Shown: positions 53,554 to 63,252, counted from the stretch's first letter. The stretch: DNA of 64,000 nt from Cytophagales bacterium (GCA_022360015.1 JAKSDQ010000014.1:1-64000), one strand, 5' to 3'. Made by a program: numbers and translations. The notes: a model not told the origin generated them from the sequence alone.

Positions 53554-55530
53554 TTACTCATTTTCAATAGCCTCCTCTCGTATAATTTCAAATTCAACGC
53601 GACGGTTTAATTTCTTATCCTGTGCAGTTTTTTCCTCAACTATGGGCTTGGAACTGCCATACCCCCTGGCTTCAATCCGGTACTCTTCAATTTTACCGAA
53701 ATAGGTCAGATACTCTTTGATGGATTCCGCGCGGTCCTGTGAGAGTTTCAAATTTAACTTTTCGCTGCCATCAGAGTCCGTATGCCCGGAGATTTTTAAG
53801 TTAAACTCCGGATTATCCATCATAAAGTCCACAATCTTGTTTAAATCGCTATACATTTCTATTTTCAAGTCGGACTTACCATTATCGAACTCCAGGGTGG
53901 CAAACTCTATTCTGCTGGAAAAAGTCTCGGTCTTGCGATGATATTCGGCATCCCCGTCCAGATAAAACAGCTCTTCAATTCTGAAAAAATCATCTCCATG
54001 AATAATCAGCAGATAATTATTATTGTTGATAAGGTCAAAGCTAAAAGACCCGTCAGGCCGTAAAAACTTAGGGGCTACTTCAATACCGTGATCCAAATCA
54101 ATGATTGACACAATTCCAGCCAGTGGTTTGTCTGTTCCTATCTCTTTTAGCGAGCCTTCCAGTTTTACAATAGCATCGGGTTGTGCACCCATTGGCAGCG
54201 GAAACGAAAAAAGATCGAGGTTGTTAAGGTTTTCATCCTTTGATTTCGCGTAAAACAGGTAGTGAGAGTTGGGATCGATGGTAAAGTAATATTCGCTTCC
54301 CTGCCCGTTTACCAAGGGTCCGATGTTTTTAGGCTCGCTCCAACGTCCTCCACGGTAATATGATTTGTAAATATCATATTCGCCAAAATTTAACAAATGC
54401 CCGGTAGAACTAAAATACAGCAGCGAACTGGACGGGTGATAAAACGGGCTCACTTCATTCCCACGGGTATTTACCGTAGGCCCCAGGTTTTTGGCTTCGG
54501 CCCAATTGCCTTTACTGTTTTTACAGGTAAAATATATATCCGAAAGCCCAAACCCTCCTATCCGGTCTGAAGCAAAGTAAAGTGTATCTTCCTGATGTGA
54601 AAGTGATGGTTGCGAGTCCCAGCCGCTACTATTGACTGTACTGCCAAGGTTTTTAATATCGCTCCAGGTACCGTCTTCCTGTAATCTGGCCTGGTAGAGA
54701 TCACAATTACCATAGCCACCCGGTGCATTACAACGGGCAAAATACAATGTATTGCCATCACGTGACAAACAGGCCGACCCCTCATTGTAGGGTGAGTTGA
54801 TCCCTTCAAATTCCTGCGCCTCTTCCCAGTAACCATCCTCGCCTTGGCTGTAAAACAAATCCTCATTGGACCTGTTACTTAAAACATCTTCTGACTGGTT
54901 TCTTTTGGATGTAAAAATCAAAGTATTGTTATGAATCCCCAGTGTAGGGCCATAATCAGCCAGGTCGGAATTGATGTGTTTGCCCATGTTTAGCAGCACA
55001 CCACGCGGGGGGATAAGGGTATCTACCTGCTTTCGAAATTCTACCAATTCATAATAATGCTCCAATGGCACAAAATAGTCTTTTTCATTAACCATCATGG
55101 AATCGAGATGCCGGAAAACCGCTTTTAAATCGTGCTCTTTTCTATGATGTTTCAAAATAAGGCGGTATATCGCCTTGGCTTTATTGATTTCTCCACGCAT
55201 CTCTGTCAGTTTTCCGTAACGCCAGAGCCACCTTGTTTCTTTGTAAAAATTTTCAATACCAAAGTTTTTGATGTAATCTTCAAGAGGCTGATAGAGCTTT
55301 TCCCAGTTTTTAGCTCCATCTAATTTATTAATTGATTTTGCCTTGTTCTTATCCACATAATACGCTACCTTGTTGACGTTTGGAAAAGGAAACAGTTGAA
55401 ATGACAGAGCCGTTTGGGAAGAGTCACTAAGTGTAGGAAGCCGCATGAATTTCCTCTTTTTCTGTTGCCCGATCGCTGGGAGGCAAAGAAAGATGGTCAT
55501 CACAATTATCACGGCTTTTTTTACACACAT
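53554..55530 (-). CDS. OmpA-family protein with WD40-like (PD40) beta-propeller
   Basis: 658 residues from the ATG at 55530 (MCVKKAVIIVMTIFLCLPAIG); an upstream TTG would add three residues. Signal peptide, a TPR-like N-terminal part (~60-160, with YGKLTEMRGEINKAKAIYRL), a PD40 propeller (~190-430, e.g. LYFARCNAPGGYGNCDLYQA, DTLYFASDRIGGFGLSDIYF), a carboxypeptidase-like linker and a C-terminal OmpA domain (KISGHTDSDGSEKLNLKLSQ). The order matches PorE/Pal-like peptidoglycan-binding proteins linked to type IX secretion, but that role is inferred. Confidence 0.9.
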   Translation of the reverse strand: MCVKKAVIIVMTIFLCLPAIGQQKKRKFMRLPTLSDSSQTALSFQLFPFPNVNKVAYYVDKNKAKSINKLDGAKNWEKLYQPLEDYIKNFGIENFYKETRWLWRYGKLTEMRGEINKAKAIYRLILKHHRKEHDLKAVFRHLDSMMVNEKDYFVPLEHYYELVEFRKQVDTLIPPRGVLLNMGKHINSDLADYGPTLGIHNNTLIFTSKRNQSEDVLSNRSNEDLFYSQGEDGYWEEAQEFEGINSPYNEGSACLSRDGNTLYFARCNAPGGYGNCDLYQARLQEDGTWSDIKNLGSTVNSSGWDSQPSLSHQEDTLYFASDRIGGFGLSDIYFTCKNSKGNWAEAKNLGPTVNTRGNEVSPFYHPSSSLLYFSSTGHLLNFGEYDIYKSYYRGGRWSEPKNIGPLVNGQGSEYYFTIDPNSHYLFYAKSKDENLNNLDLFSFPLPMGAQPDAIVKLEGSLKEIGTDKPLAGIVSIIDLDHGIEVAPKFLRPDGSFSFDLINNNNYLLIIHGDDFFRIEELFYLDGDAEYHRKTETFSSRIEFATLEFDNGKSDLKIEMYSDLNKIVDFMMDNPEFNLKISGHTDSDGSEKLNLKLSQDRAESIKEYLTYFGKIEEYRIEARGYGSSKPIVEEKTAQDKKLNRRVEFEIIREEAIENE

Positions 55531-55738
55531 GTCAGCCAAATTTTATTCTTAAATAATTATATTTAATAAAAATCTTGGGCTCAAACAATCAAATATGTGA
55601 CAAGTTTGAGTTTATAACAAGTCATATTTACCTAAGAAATTACTTTGGCACAGGTCTTGACTAATAATATAACAATCCCTTAAAAACATTGTAGCGGAGA
55701 AAATTATGTCATTTTGACACACTTGACGGGTACTAAAA

Positions 55739-58213
55739 ATGGATGAAAGAAATAATTACCTTGATAAAATACTATTAGCTGATTTTGCTGAAGAGGACTC
55801 GGGCGAGTTGATTCAATTGATAAACCCCGAGGATGAAGTAGAAACCCTGCTTGACGTTCCTGAAAACATTTCAATTCTGCCGGTAAAAAACACCGTACTT
55901 TTTCCGGGGGTAATTATACCTATTACCGTGGGACGCGACAAATCAGTAAAGCTGGTCAAAAAAGCCTATAAATCCGACCGCATCATCGGAGTAATTGCGC
56001 AGAAAAATCAAAAAGCCGAAGATCCCGGAAAGGATGATATTTACCGGGTGGGAACAGTAGCAAAAATCATTAAAATGCTGGTATTGCCGGATGGGAATAC
56101 CACCATCATTATTCAGGGCAAGCAGCGGTTTAGAATAAACAAAGTTATTTCTGAAAATCCGTACCTGGAGGCCAGTATAAACCTGGTAGAAGAGGCCTTT
56201 CCCGATGCGAAAGACAAAAAGTTAAAGGCCATTGTGCAATCGTTGAAGGAGGCGGCCCTCAAAATTCTGAAGCTGAACCCTGAGATACCCCAGGAGGCGC
56301 AGGTCACTTTGGAAAACATCGACAGCCCCAGTTTTTTAACGCACTTTTTATCCTCCAATATCAACGCTGAGGTGGCAAATAAGCAGAAATTGCTGGAAAT
56401 CGATGACGGTATGACCCGGGCCACCCTGTTGCTTGAGTTCATGCTGAAAGACATTCAAATGCTGGAATTGAAGCAGGAGATACAAAACAAGGTGCATTCT
56501 GACATCGATGCTCAGCAAAGGGATTATTTTTTAAGGCAACAAATGAAGGTACTTCAGGACGAGCTGGGTTTTGAAGGGCCGGACCAGGAGTATGAATCAT
56601 TGCGGCTCAAAGGCGAAAAGAAAAACTGGCCGGTTCAGGTAAAGGATCATTTCAAAAAGGAACTGGATAAAATTCTGCGGATGAATCCGGCATCGGCTGA
56701 ATACCCCGTAGCGCTCAATTACGCAGAGTACCTTGTAGAACTGCCGTGGGAGGAGTATTCCAAAGACAACTTCGACTTGAAAAGGGCCATGAGAATTTTG
56801 AACAGGGATCATTTTGGCCTGGAAAAAGTGAAGGAAAGAATCATTGAGTATCTGGCTGTATTAAAGCTCAAGAACGACTTAAAGGGCCCTATACTTTGCC
56901 TTTATGGCCCCCCGGGCGTGGGTAAGACTTCATTGGGCAAATCCATTGCCAAGTCTTTAAACCGAAAATATGTCAGAATGTCATTAGGTGGTGTGCATGA
57001 CGAGGCAGAAATCAGGGGACACAGAAAAACTTACGTCGGAGCCATGCCGGGAAAGATCATACAAAGCCTTAAAAAAGCTAAATATTCCAACCCGGTGTTT
57101 GTTTTAGATGAAATTGACAAAGTAAATTCAGATTTCAGAGGAGACCCTTCCTCAGCCTTGCTGGAGGTCCTCGACCCTGAGCAAAACAATGCTTTCGTGG
57201 ACAACTATCTCGAGGTGGAATATGACCTGTCCAAAATACTATTTATCGCGACCGCAAATTCCCTGGATTCGATACATCCCGCTTTGAGGGACAGAATGGA
57301 AATTATAGAAATTTCAGGTTATACGGCCGAAGAAAAGCTGCAGATTGCACGAAGGCATCTGATCCCCAAACAAAGAAATGAACATGGGTTGAAAGCCGAT
57401 CAGGTGAGCCTTGAAAACAAGGCGATCAGTAAAATTATCGATGATTATACACGCGAATCCGGAGTCAGGGGGCTGGAACGAAAAATTGGTGCCGTAATCA
57501 GAAATATAGCAAAGTCCATCGCCCTGGAAGAAGACTATAACAAAAAAATAACCCCTGACGATGTCGCGCGCATACTGGGGGCGGAAATTTATGATAAAGA
57601 ATTCTACCAGAATAACAAAACGCCGGGGGTAGTGACAGGCTTGGCCTGGACACCTGCAGGTGGTGAAATTCTTTACATAGAGTCGTCCTTGAGCCGGGGT
57701 AAAGGTAAGTTGACCCTGTCCGGCCAATTGGGGGATGTCATGAAAGAGTCGGCGATGACCGCGCTCTCTTACCTCAAATCCGAAAGTGAAACCCTGGGTA
57801 TACACCATGCCATTTTCGATAATTATGACCTTCATATTCACGTCCCCGCCGGTGCTGTCCCAAAAGATGGCCCGTCTGCAGGCATCACTATTTTAACTTC
57901 GATAGCCTCCTTATATACCCAAAGAATTGTCAAAAATAAGCTGGCCATGACCGGAGAAATTACTTTGAGAGGAAAAGTATTGCCGGTAGGTGGAATCAAA
58001 GAAAAGATTTTGGCAGCCAAGCGAGCCGGAATTAAAGAAATAATTCTATGCAGTCGAAATAAAAAGGACATCGACGAAATCCAGGAAACTTACCTGAAAG
58101 GATTAAAAATTCACTATGTAGACATGGTGGACGAAGTGCTGGAAATTGCACTGATGAAAAAGAAAGCTGACAACCCAATTAATTTCGTCCTTGAAACGGT
58201 GAAACACATTTAA
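55739..58213 (+). CDS. lon: ATP-dependent protease Lon
   Basis: 824 residues. N-terminal substrate domain (ENISILPVKNTVLFPGVIIP), AAA+ domain with Walker A GPPGVGKT near residue 390, and the C-terminal protease domain with the Ser-Lys dyad S713 (KDGPSAG) and K754 (GGIKEK). It degrades misfolded and regulatory proteins. Divergent from the OmpA-type gene; 34 bp upstream of porQ in the same direction, with hslU beyond that. Confidence 0.97.
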   Translation: MDERNNYLDKILLADFAEEDSGELIQLINPEDEVETLLDVPENISILPVKNTVLFPGVIIPITVGRDKSVKLVKKAYKSDRIIGVIAQKNQKAEDPGKDDIYRVGTVAKIIKMLVLPDGNTTIIIQGKQRFRINKVISENPYLEASINLVEEAFPDAKDKKLKAIVQSLKEAALKILKLNPEIPQEAQVTLENIDSPSFLTHFLSSNINAEVANKQKLLEIDDGMTRATLLLEFMLKDIQMLELKQEIQNKVHSDIDAQQRDYFLRQQMKVLQDELGFEGPDQEYESLRLKGEKKNWPVQVKDHFKKELDKILRMNPASAEYPVALNYAEYLVELPWEEYSKDNFDLKRAMRILNRDHFGLEKVKERIIEYLAVLKLKNDLKGPILCLYGPPGVGKTSLGKSIAKSLNRKYVRMSLGGVHDEAEIRGHRKTYVGAMPGKIIQSLKKAKYSNPVFVLDEIDKVNSDFRGDPSSALLEVLDPEQNNAFVDNYLEVEYDLSKILFIATANSLDSIHPALRDRMEIIEISGYTAEEKLQIARRHLIPKQRNEHGLKADQVSLENKAISKIIDDYTRESGVRGLERKIGAVIRNIAKSIALEEDYNKKITPDDVARILGAEIYDKEFYQNNKTPGVVTGLAWTPAGGEILYIESSLSRGKGKLTLSGQLGDVMKESAMTALSYLKSESETLGIHHAIFDNYDLHIHVPAGAVPKDGPSAGITILTSIASLYTQRIVKNKLAMTGEITLRGKVLPVGGIKEKILAAKRAGIKEIILCSRNKKDIDEIQETYLKGLKIHYVDMVDEVLEIALMKKKADNPINFVLETVKHI

Positions 58214-58234
58214 AAAATAGAATTGAGCCCATCG

Positions 58235-58242
58235 TAAATTTG
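58235..58242 (+). promoter_or_regulatory. -7-like box directly before porQ
   Basis: TAAATTTG matches TAnnTTTG exactly and ends five bases before the porQ ATG at 58248. It could drive an internal, near-leaderless transcript within the lon-porQ-hslU run, or be chance in AT-rich DNA. Confidence 0.3.
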
Positions 58243-58247
58243 ATTGA

Positions 58248-59273
58248 ATGAAGCGAAAGCCCCTTCTTGTGGTTTTATTTCTTTACTGCCATTATGCGCA
58301 TGCACAGGTTGGGGGGCAACGTTCATTCGATTTTCTCAACATTCCCGGTGATGCCCGGACTGCGGCCCTGGGTGGCGCTAATGTAACCCTGGCCAATGGT
58401 GATGTAAATGGCTTTGCACAAAACCCTGCCTTACTGGACACTACCCTGCACAATCACCTCTCAATAAGCTATCTGAACTATCTGGGAGGGGTTGACTTCA
58501 GTAACCTGTCTTATGCCAGGACACTGGAAAAGTATGGTTCCTGGGGTGTCAACCTTAAGTACATCGATTACGGAAGTATCACCGGTTACGATCCGTCAGG
58601 CTTTGAATTAGGCACGTTTAATTCCAATGAATTTGTACTGGCTGTCTCACATGCCCGGGAGACGGGGGTCTTCAGCCTTGGCGGAAGCTTAAAATTTGCA
58701 TTATCTGATATCGCAGGATTTAAGGCCAGTGCCCTGTTGCTGGATATAGGTGGCGCATTCAAACATCCCGAAAAAGACCTGACAGTCGGCCTTGTTATCA
58801 GGAATCTGGGAGTAGTATTAAATGATTACGACGAACTGAGCCAATCTGACCTGCCTTTTGATGCTCAACTGGGTATTAGCTTTAAACCTACCTATATGCC
58901 ATTCAGGTTTTCGGCAACTGCCTATCACCTGTATCAGGCAGATATCGCTTTTTTTGATCCTCGTGGAAATATTAATGGCCAGGCAAACGATGAACCGGGT
59001 GTGGCGGATAAAATATTCCGGCATATGGTATTTGCCGCAGAATTTGTACCTAGCAAAAACTTCAATATCAGAGTGGGATACAACCATTTAATGAGGCGTG
59101 AGTTGAGACAGGAAGAGGTTTCAGGGGGCGCCGGTTTCTCATTCGGCCTGATGTTCCGGGTCAAAGCTTTTGAATTTGCTTATTCAAAAGCCCTGTACCA
59201 TGTGGCCGGCAGCACCAACCATTTGACGGTGACGAGCAATTTCAATAGCCTCATTAGAAAAAAACGTATTTAA
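58248..59273 (+). CDS. porQ: Type IX secretion system protein PorQ
   Basis: 341 residues with a signal peptide (1-19, ending AHAQ). A beta-barrel outer-membrane protein of the PorV/PorQ group: FDFLNIPGDARTAALGGANV and DVNGFAQNPALLDTT, with aromatic-rich strands throughout and a basic end. PorQ takes part in type IX secretion of surface proteins in gliding and pathogenic Bacteroidota. Its place between two ATP-dependent protease genes is notable. It starts 34 bp after lon and ends 20 bp before hslU. Confidence 0.88.
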   Translation: MKRKPLLVVLFLYCHYAHAQVGGQRSFDFLNIPGDARTAALGGANVTLANGDVNGFAQNPALLDTTLHNHLSISYLNYLGGVDFSNLSYARTLEKYGSWGVNLKYIDYGSITGYDPSGFELGTFNSNEFVLAVSHARETGVFSLGGSLKFALSDIAGFKASALLLDIGGAFKHPEKDLTVGLVIRNLGVVLNDYDELSQSDLPFDAQLGISFKPTYMPFRFSATAYHLYQADIAFFDPRGNINGQANDEPGVADKIFRHMVFAAEFVPSKNFNIRVGYNHLMRRELRQEEVSGGAGFSFGLMFRVKAFEFAYSKALYHVAGSTNHLTVTSNFNSLIRKKRI

Positions 59274-59293
59274 TTTGACTAATCTGAAAGAAA

Positions 59294-60694
59294 ATGATCG
59301 ACAACAAAAAATACATGACGCCCATACAAATTGTAGAAGAACTCGATAAATACATTATTGGGCAGAAAGACGCTAAAAGAAATGTGGCCATTGCTTTGAG
59401 AAACAGGTGGCGTAGAATGAATACACCTTCGGATATCAGAGGTGAAATAGTACAAAATAATATCCTTATGATTGGGGCTACGGGTGTCGGCAAAACGGAG
59501 ATAGCCAGACGCCTTGCCAAAATAGCCGACGCTCCGTTTACCAAGGTAGAAGCCTCCAAATTTACCGAAGTCGGTTATGTCGGCAGGGATGTGGAAAGTA
59601 TGGTAAGGGATCTGGTTGATCATTCTATAAATCTTGTAAAAACCAGGAAAAAAGAAGAAGTCAGGGAAAAAGCTACTCAAATTGTGGAAGAAATTATATT
59701 GGATGCACTGATTCCGCCTTTGAAAAGCAGCGCTTCAATGGCTACCCCCGGCTTGACTCCCACCAGGGAGGGTGAAACGCCGACCAGTGATGCTGAACTG
59801 AATGAAAGGACCAGGGAAAAATTCCGTGAAAAAATCCGGAATGGAGAGCTGGATGACAGAAAAATCGAAATAGAAGTCAGGCAACCGATGAATCCGGGAA
59901 TTGGGATGATCGGTGGGGGTATGATGGATGACGTATCCATGATGAATATCCAGGAAATGATCAATGGAATGCTGCCCAAGAAACCTAAAAAAAGGAAAGT
60001 GACCATTGGAGAGGCTAAAAAGATCTTGTTAGAGGAGGAATCGGCCAAGTTGGTAGATATGGATGAGGTGAAAGAAGAGGCCATTTCCAAGGCACAAAAT
60101 ACGGGCATCATTTTTATTGATGAAGTGGACAAAATTGCCAGTGGATCAAAAAAAGGCAGCGGACCGGATGTTAGCCGTGAAGGGGTTCAACGCGATTTGT
60201 TGCCCATCGTAGAAGGCAGTACTGTCAACACAAAATATGGAATCATCAACACAGATCATATTCTTTTTATTGCAGCAGGGGCATTTCATATTTCCAAACC
60301 TTCGGACCTGATCCCCGAATTACAGGGCCGGTTTCCCATCCGCGTGGAGCTGGAAAATCTGACCAAGGAAGATTTTTTCCGTATATTAAAGGAACCTAAA
60401 AATGCCCTGAGCAAGCAATATGAAGCCCTGTTTCTGGCCGAAGAAGTTTCCCTGGATTTTAACGACGAGTCACTCGAAGAAATAGCTGAAATCGCCTTCA
60501 GAATTAATTCAGAAGTAGAAAATATCGGTGCCAGAAGACTTCACACAGTCATGAGCCACTTACTTAATGATTTCTTGTTCGAAGTCCCGGATCAAATCAG
60601 CGCTAACGCGAAAATTGTGATTACCCGGGAAATGGTTCGCGAAAGATTGGCCGGGCTGGTTGAGGACAAAGACCTGAGCCAGTTCATATTGTAG
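59294..60694 (+). CDS. hslU: HslU, ATPase subunit of the HslUV protease
   Basis: 466 residues. Walker A GATGVGKT (61-68), the pore motif in FTEVGYVGRDVESMV (GYVG), a large intermediate domain (~140-255), Walker B IIFIDEVDKIA and the sensor region ELQGRFPIRVEL. The C-terminus DLSQFIL keeps the Leu-Phe-Ile-Leu type tail that inserts into HslV to activate it. No hslV gene is next to it or elsewhere in this window, although hslV usually precedes hslU. It follows porQ by 20 bp. Confidence 0.96.
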   Translation: MIDNKKYMTPIQIVEELDKYIIGQKDAKRNVAIALRNRWRRMNTPSDIRGEIVQNNILMIGATGVGKTEIARRLAKIADAPFTKVEASKFTEVGYVGRDVESMVRDLVDHSINLVKTRKKEEVREKATQIVEEIILDALIPPLKSSASMATPGLTPTREGETPTSDAELNERTREKFREKIRNGELDDRKIEIEVRQPMNPGIGMIGGGMMDDVSMMNIQEMINGMLPKKPKKRKVTIGEAKKILLEEESAKLVDMDEVKEEAISKAQNTGIIFIDEVDKIASGSKKGSGPDVSREGVQRDLLPIVEGSTVNTKYGIINTDHILFIAAGAFHISKPSDLIPELQGRFPIRVELENLTKEDFFRILKEPKNALSKQYEALFLAEEVSLDFNDESLEEIAEIAFRINSEVENIGARRLHTVMSHLLNDFLFEVPDQISANAKIVITREMVRERLAGLVEDKDLSQFIL

Positions 60695-60733
60695 AGCCGT
60701 TTCAGACCGTAATTTTACGAAGGCAAATGTCCC

Positions 60734-60840
60734 CTTTGTGTCTTGGTGCCTCCGTGGTTAACCATTTTTCACCACGGAGGCACCAAGACACAAAGCATTT
60801 TGTCGAAAACTTGTGCAACACCTGTGGGACGCTGGCGCGA
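60734..60840. repeat. REP-like palindrome with conserved tail, copy 3 (perfect)
   Basis: Palindrome 60734-60795 with perfect 25-bp arms (core CTTGGTGCCTCCGTGGT) and a 12-base loop. The shared tail ATTTTGTCGAAAACTTGTG...GGGACGCTGGCGC follows, itself starting a second hairpin (CTGGCGC/GCGCCAG, 60832-60853). It sits between convergent hslU and sixA and can act as a terminator for both. Confidence 0.88.
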
Positions 60841-60868
60841 TTTAAGGCGCCAGGCCAGGAAGTGAAAC

Positions 60869-61366
60869 TCAATGCATTATCCTTTTAGGATAATCAAAAA
60901 ACAAATTCCTGCCATTCTTTGGGGCAACCTCCTTCCAGTTGTCAACCTCAAAAGCCATGGCCACAACGCCACAGGTGGGAATATTATCGATCCATTGATC
61001 ACCAAGAAGGTTAGCCAAATCCGTGAAGCCAGGGTTATGCCCAAACAACATTAGCTCACCAATGCTATTGTCGGTAGCTTTGATGACATCCATCAATTCG
61101 GCCTCGCTGCCGTGATAGATCTTGTCATTTTCCCTGATACCCGCCTCCGTATATCCAATCTTTTCAGCAATTTTCCGGGCAGTGGTAATGGCCCGGTTTG
61201 CGGGGCTGGACAGGAGAAGGCCCGGAAGGATTTGCTTCGCCTTAAGCCTTTTCCCCATCTCAGGAGCGTTCTTCTTGCCTCTTTTATTCAATGGCCGGTC
61301 AAAATCCCGCAACTCCGGAAAACGCCAGCTTGATTTTGCATGCCTTACAAGATAAAGTGTTTTCAT
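60869..61366 (-). CDS. SixA-type histidine phosphatase
   Basis: 165 residues. Phosphoglycerate-mutase-like phosphatase with the catalytic RHG-type motif LVRHAKSSW (His-9 region), SSPANRAITTARKIAEK and the second His in LFGHNPGFTDLAN. E. coli SixA acts on phosphohistidine in a phosphotransfer domain; the target here is unknown. It lies 13 bp after polX in the same direction, so it is probably in the same transcript. Confidence 0.9.
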   Translation of the reverse strand: MKTLYLVRHAKSSWRFPELRDFDRPLNKRGKKNAPEMGKRLKAKQILPGLLLSSPANRAITTARKIAEKIGYTEAGIRENDKIYHGSEAELMDVIKATDNSIGELMLFGHNPGFTDLANLLGDQWIDNIPTCGVVAMAFEVDNWKEVAPKNGRNLFFDYPKRIMH

Positions 61367-61379
61367 AACTTGCGTTTTA

Positions 61380-63095
61380 TCAGGTTGCTTTACTTAGCAA
61401 CTTTTCCTTTCGTTCTCTAAAGTACCTGTCCACTTCACCACAACTCAGGCAATTAAAAGTTTGACTTTTGGTTAATCCGCCTTTTCTCCCTACCAGCACC
61501 CCGTATTTCATCAGTTCATATTGCGCAGTGCTGTGGGCGTCCGGATTAATGCTGAGCATGACCCCTTTTTCCAAAGCATAATGAACCCAACGCCAATCCA
61601 GGTCCAGCCTGAAGGGATGAGCGTTTATTTCTATAATCACCTGGTGTTCGGCACACGCATCTATTACGGCTTTGTGGTTGATAGGATATCCTTCCCGCTT
61701 TAGTAACAACCTGCCAGTCGGGTGGCCCAACATCGTAGTAAAAGGGTTAGCAATAGCAGTTAACAAGCGGTTGGTTGCTTTATTGATATCCATATTCAAC
61801 TGGGCATGAATTGAGGCTACAATGAAATCGAAAGTAGCCAACACCTCTTCATCATAATCCAGGCTTCCATCATTTAAAATATCAGACTCAATGCCTTTAA
61901 AGATTTTGAATGGGGCCAGTTCCCGGTTCAACGCATCTATCTCCTCATGTTGTTCGATGATTCTATCTTCATCCAGCCCATTGGCGTACACCGCCGTTTT
62001 GCTATGATCGGCCATCCCGAGGTATTCATAACCCAGTTCCTTACAATAGGTGGCCATCTCCCTCAAGCTGTTGTTGCCGTCACTGTAGGTGGAGTGGTTA
62101 TGCAATATACCCTTGAGATCCTCCAATTTTAATAAGCCGGGCAATTTATTTTCCCTGGATAACTGAAATTCAAAAGTACCCTCCCGCATCTCCGGCTCAA
62201 TGTATTGCAACCCGGCTGAACCATAGGCAGCCTCCTCACTTTCAAAGATTTGCTCCGAGATAAGCTGGTACAACGTTTTATCTTCCGCAACAACAGTAGA
62301 TAAATGCTTCACAGATCCGGTGTGTTTCATCAATAAATTATGAAATCCTTCTTTACCGGTCAGATGGATTTCCAGACTTAGGGGGAGTTCCTGAAATGTC
62401 CCTCTCCAGGTAAACGGGCCAGAGGATCGTTCATTTTTTGAAATTGATGAAAGGCCATCCAAAAACTTTTGCCTCTTTTCAAAGTTATCGGTACCGACAA
62501 CCACACAAACTGTTTCAATGATCTCCATATTTCTTCTGAATTCCCCGGCCACCTCCACCAGGTCGGACGGGTGGTTTGACCGCAATCCGTCCAGCAATGA
62601 AATTACAAATGGCTCGGCCTGACGGTAACGAAATTTTCCCTGACTGACAAAAGTGAATTGCAATGCATTTCTCAGCTTTTCCTGGAGCTTTTCACCAAAA
62701 CCTTTTACCTGGGCAATTTTACCAGCTTCACAGGCCTCATACAGCGCTTTTCCATCCGTGATGCCCAGTTCCTGCCATATTACCCGGATTTTTTTAGGTC
62801 CGAAGCCATTGATTTCAAGCATTGGCAGTAACCCTTCCGGTGTTTTATCCAATAGATCATTCAAAATGGCTGACTCACCTGTTTCATTCATTTCCGCAAT
62901 GACGGCGGCAATGCTCTTTCCGATGCCCTCAATTTTCTCAAGCTCCTGCCGGCTCTTCCCGGTTACCTGTACATCTGCCTTGTCCAGGTGATAAACGGCG
63001 CTGTTATAACCTCTTACCTTAAAGGGGTTTTCACCATGTAGTTCCAAAAGAGAAGCAATTAATCCTAATCGCTTTATGATTTCTTTGTTTTCCAA
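61380..63095 (-). CDS. PolX-type protein: degenerate polymerase domain plus intact PHP domain
   Basis: 571 residues from a TTG start. Helix-hairpin-helix motifs (~55-70, 95-110 and 130-145) and a family-X fold are present. The catalytic DxD region reads GEFRRNMEIIETVCVVV (184-200), and the third Asp position reads LEIHL, so the polymerase carboxylates are missing. The C-terminal PHP phosphoesterase keeps its metal ligands: H332 and H334 (HNHSTYSDG), H364 (ADHS), then GIESDI, SIHAQ, GHPT and PDAH. It probably works as a nuclease or phosphoesterase in DNA repair rather than as a polymerase. Confidence 0.9.
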   Translation of the reverse strand: MENKEIIKRLGLIASLLELHGENPFKVRGYNSAVYHLDKADVQVTGKSRQELEKIEGIGKSIAAVIAEMNETGESAILNDLLDKTPEGLLPMLEINGFGPKKIRVIWQELGITDGKALYEACEAGKIAQVKGFGEKLQEKLRNALQFTFVSQGKFRYRQAEPFVISLLDGLRSNHPSDLVEVAGEFRRNMEIIETVCVVVGTDNFEKRQKFLDGLSSISKNERSSGPFTWRGTFQELPLSLEIHLTGKEGFHNLLMKHTGSVKHLSTVVAEDKTLYQLISEQIFESEEAAYGSAGLQYIEPEMREGTFEFQLSRENKLPGLLKLEDLKGILHNHSTYSDGNNSLREMATYCKELGYEYLGMADHSKTAVYANGLDEDRIIEQHEEIDALNRELAPFKIFKGIESDILNDGSLDYDEEVLATFDFIVASIHAQLNMDINKATNRLLTAIANPFTTMLGHPTGRLLLKREGYPINHKAVIDACAEHQVIIEINAHPFRLDLDWRWVHYALEKGVMLSINPDAHSTAQYELMKYGVLVGRKGGLTKSQTFNCLSCGEVDRYFRERKEKLLSKAT

Positions 63096-63252
63096 TTGTA
63101 ATGCCTTAATTTTTGGTAAACTATTTGCTTGTAAGTTATAGGAAACCGGTCAATGCCCAGTCATTGAACGTAAAATTAATTTTAATTTCAAAAAATTCGT
63201 TAACAAAGTAAACGAATCATAACTATATTATGGACTCCAAGCTCCGATTTGA

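Noticed and set aside
57314-57841. 175-codon minus-strand frame inside lon
   Set aside because: Antisense shadow of the conserved Lon protease domain.
59677-60132. 151-codon minus-strand frame inside hslU
   Set aside because: Ser/Ile-rich antisense shadow of the HslU intermediate domain.
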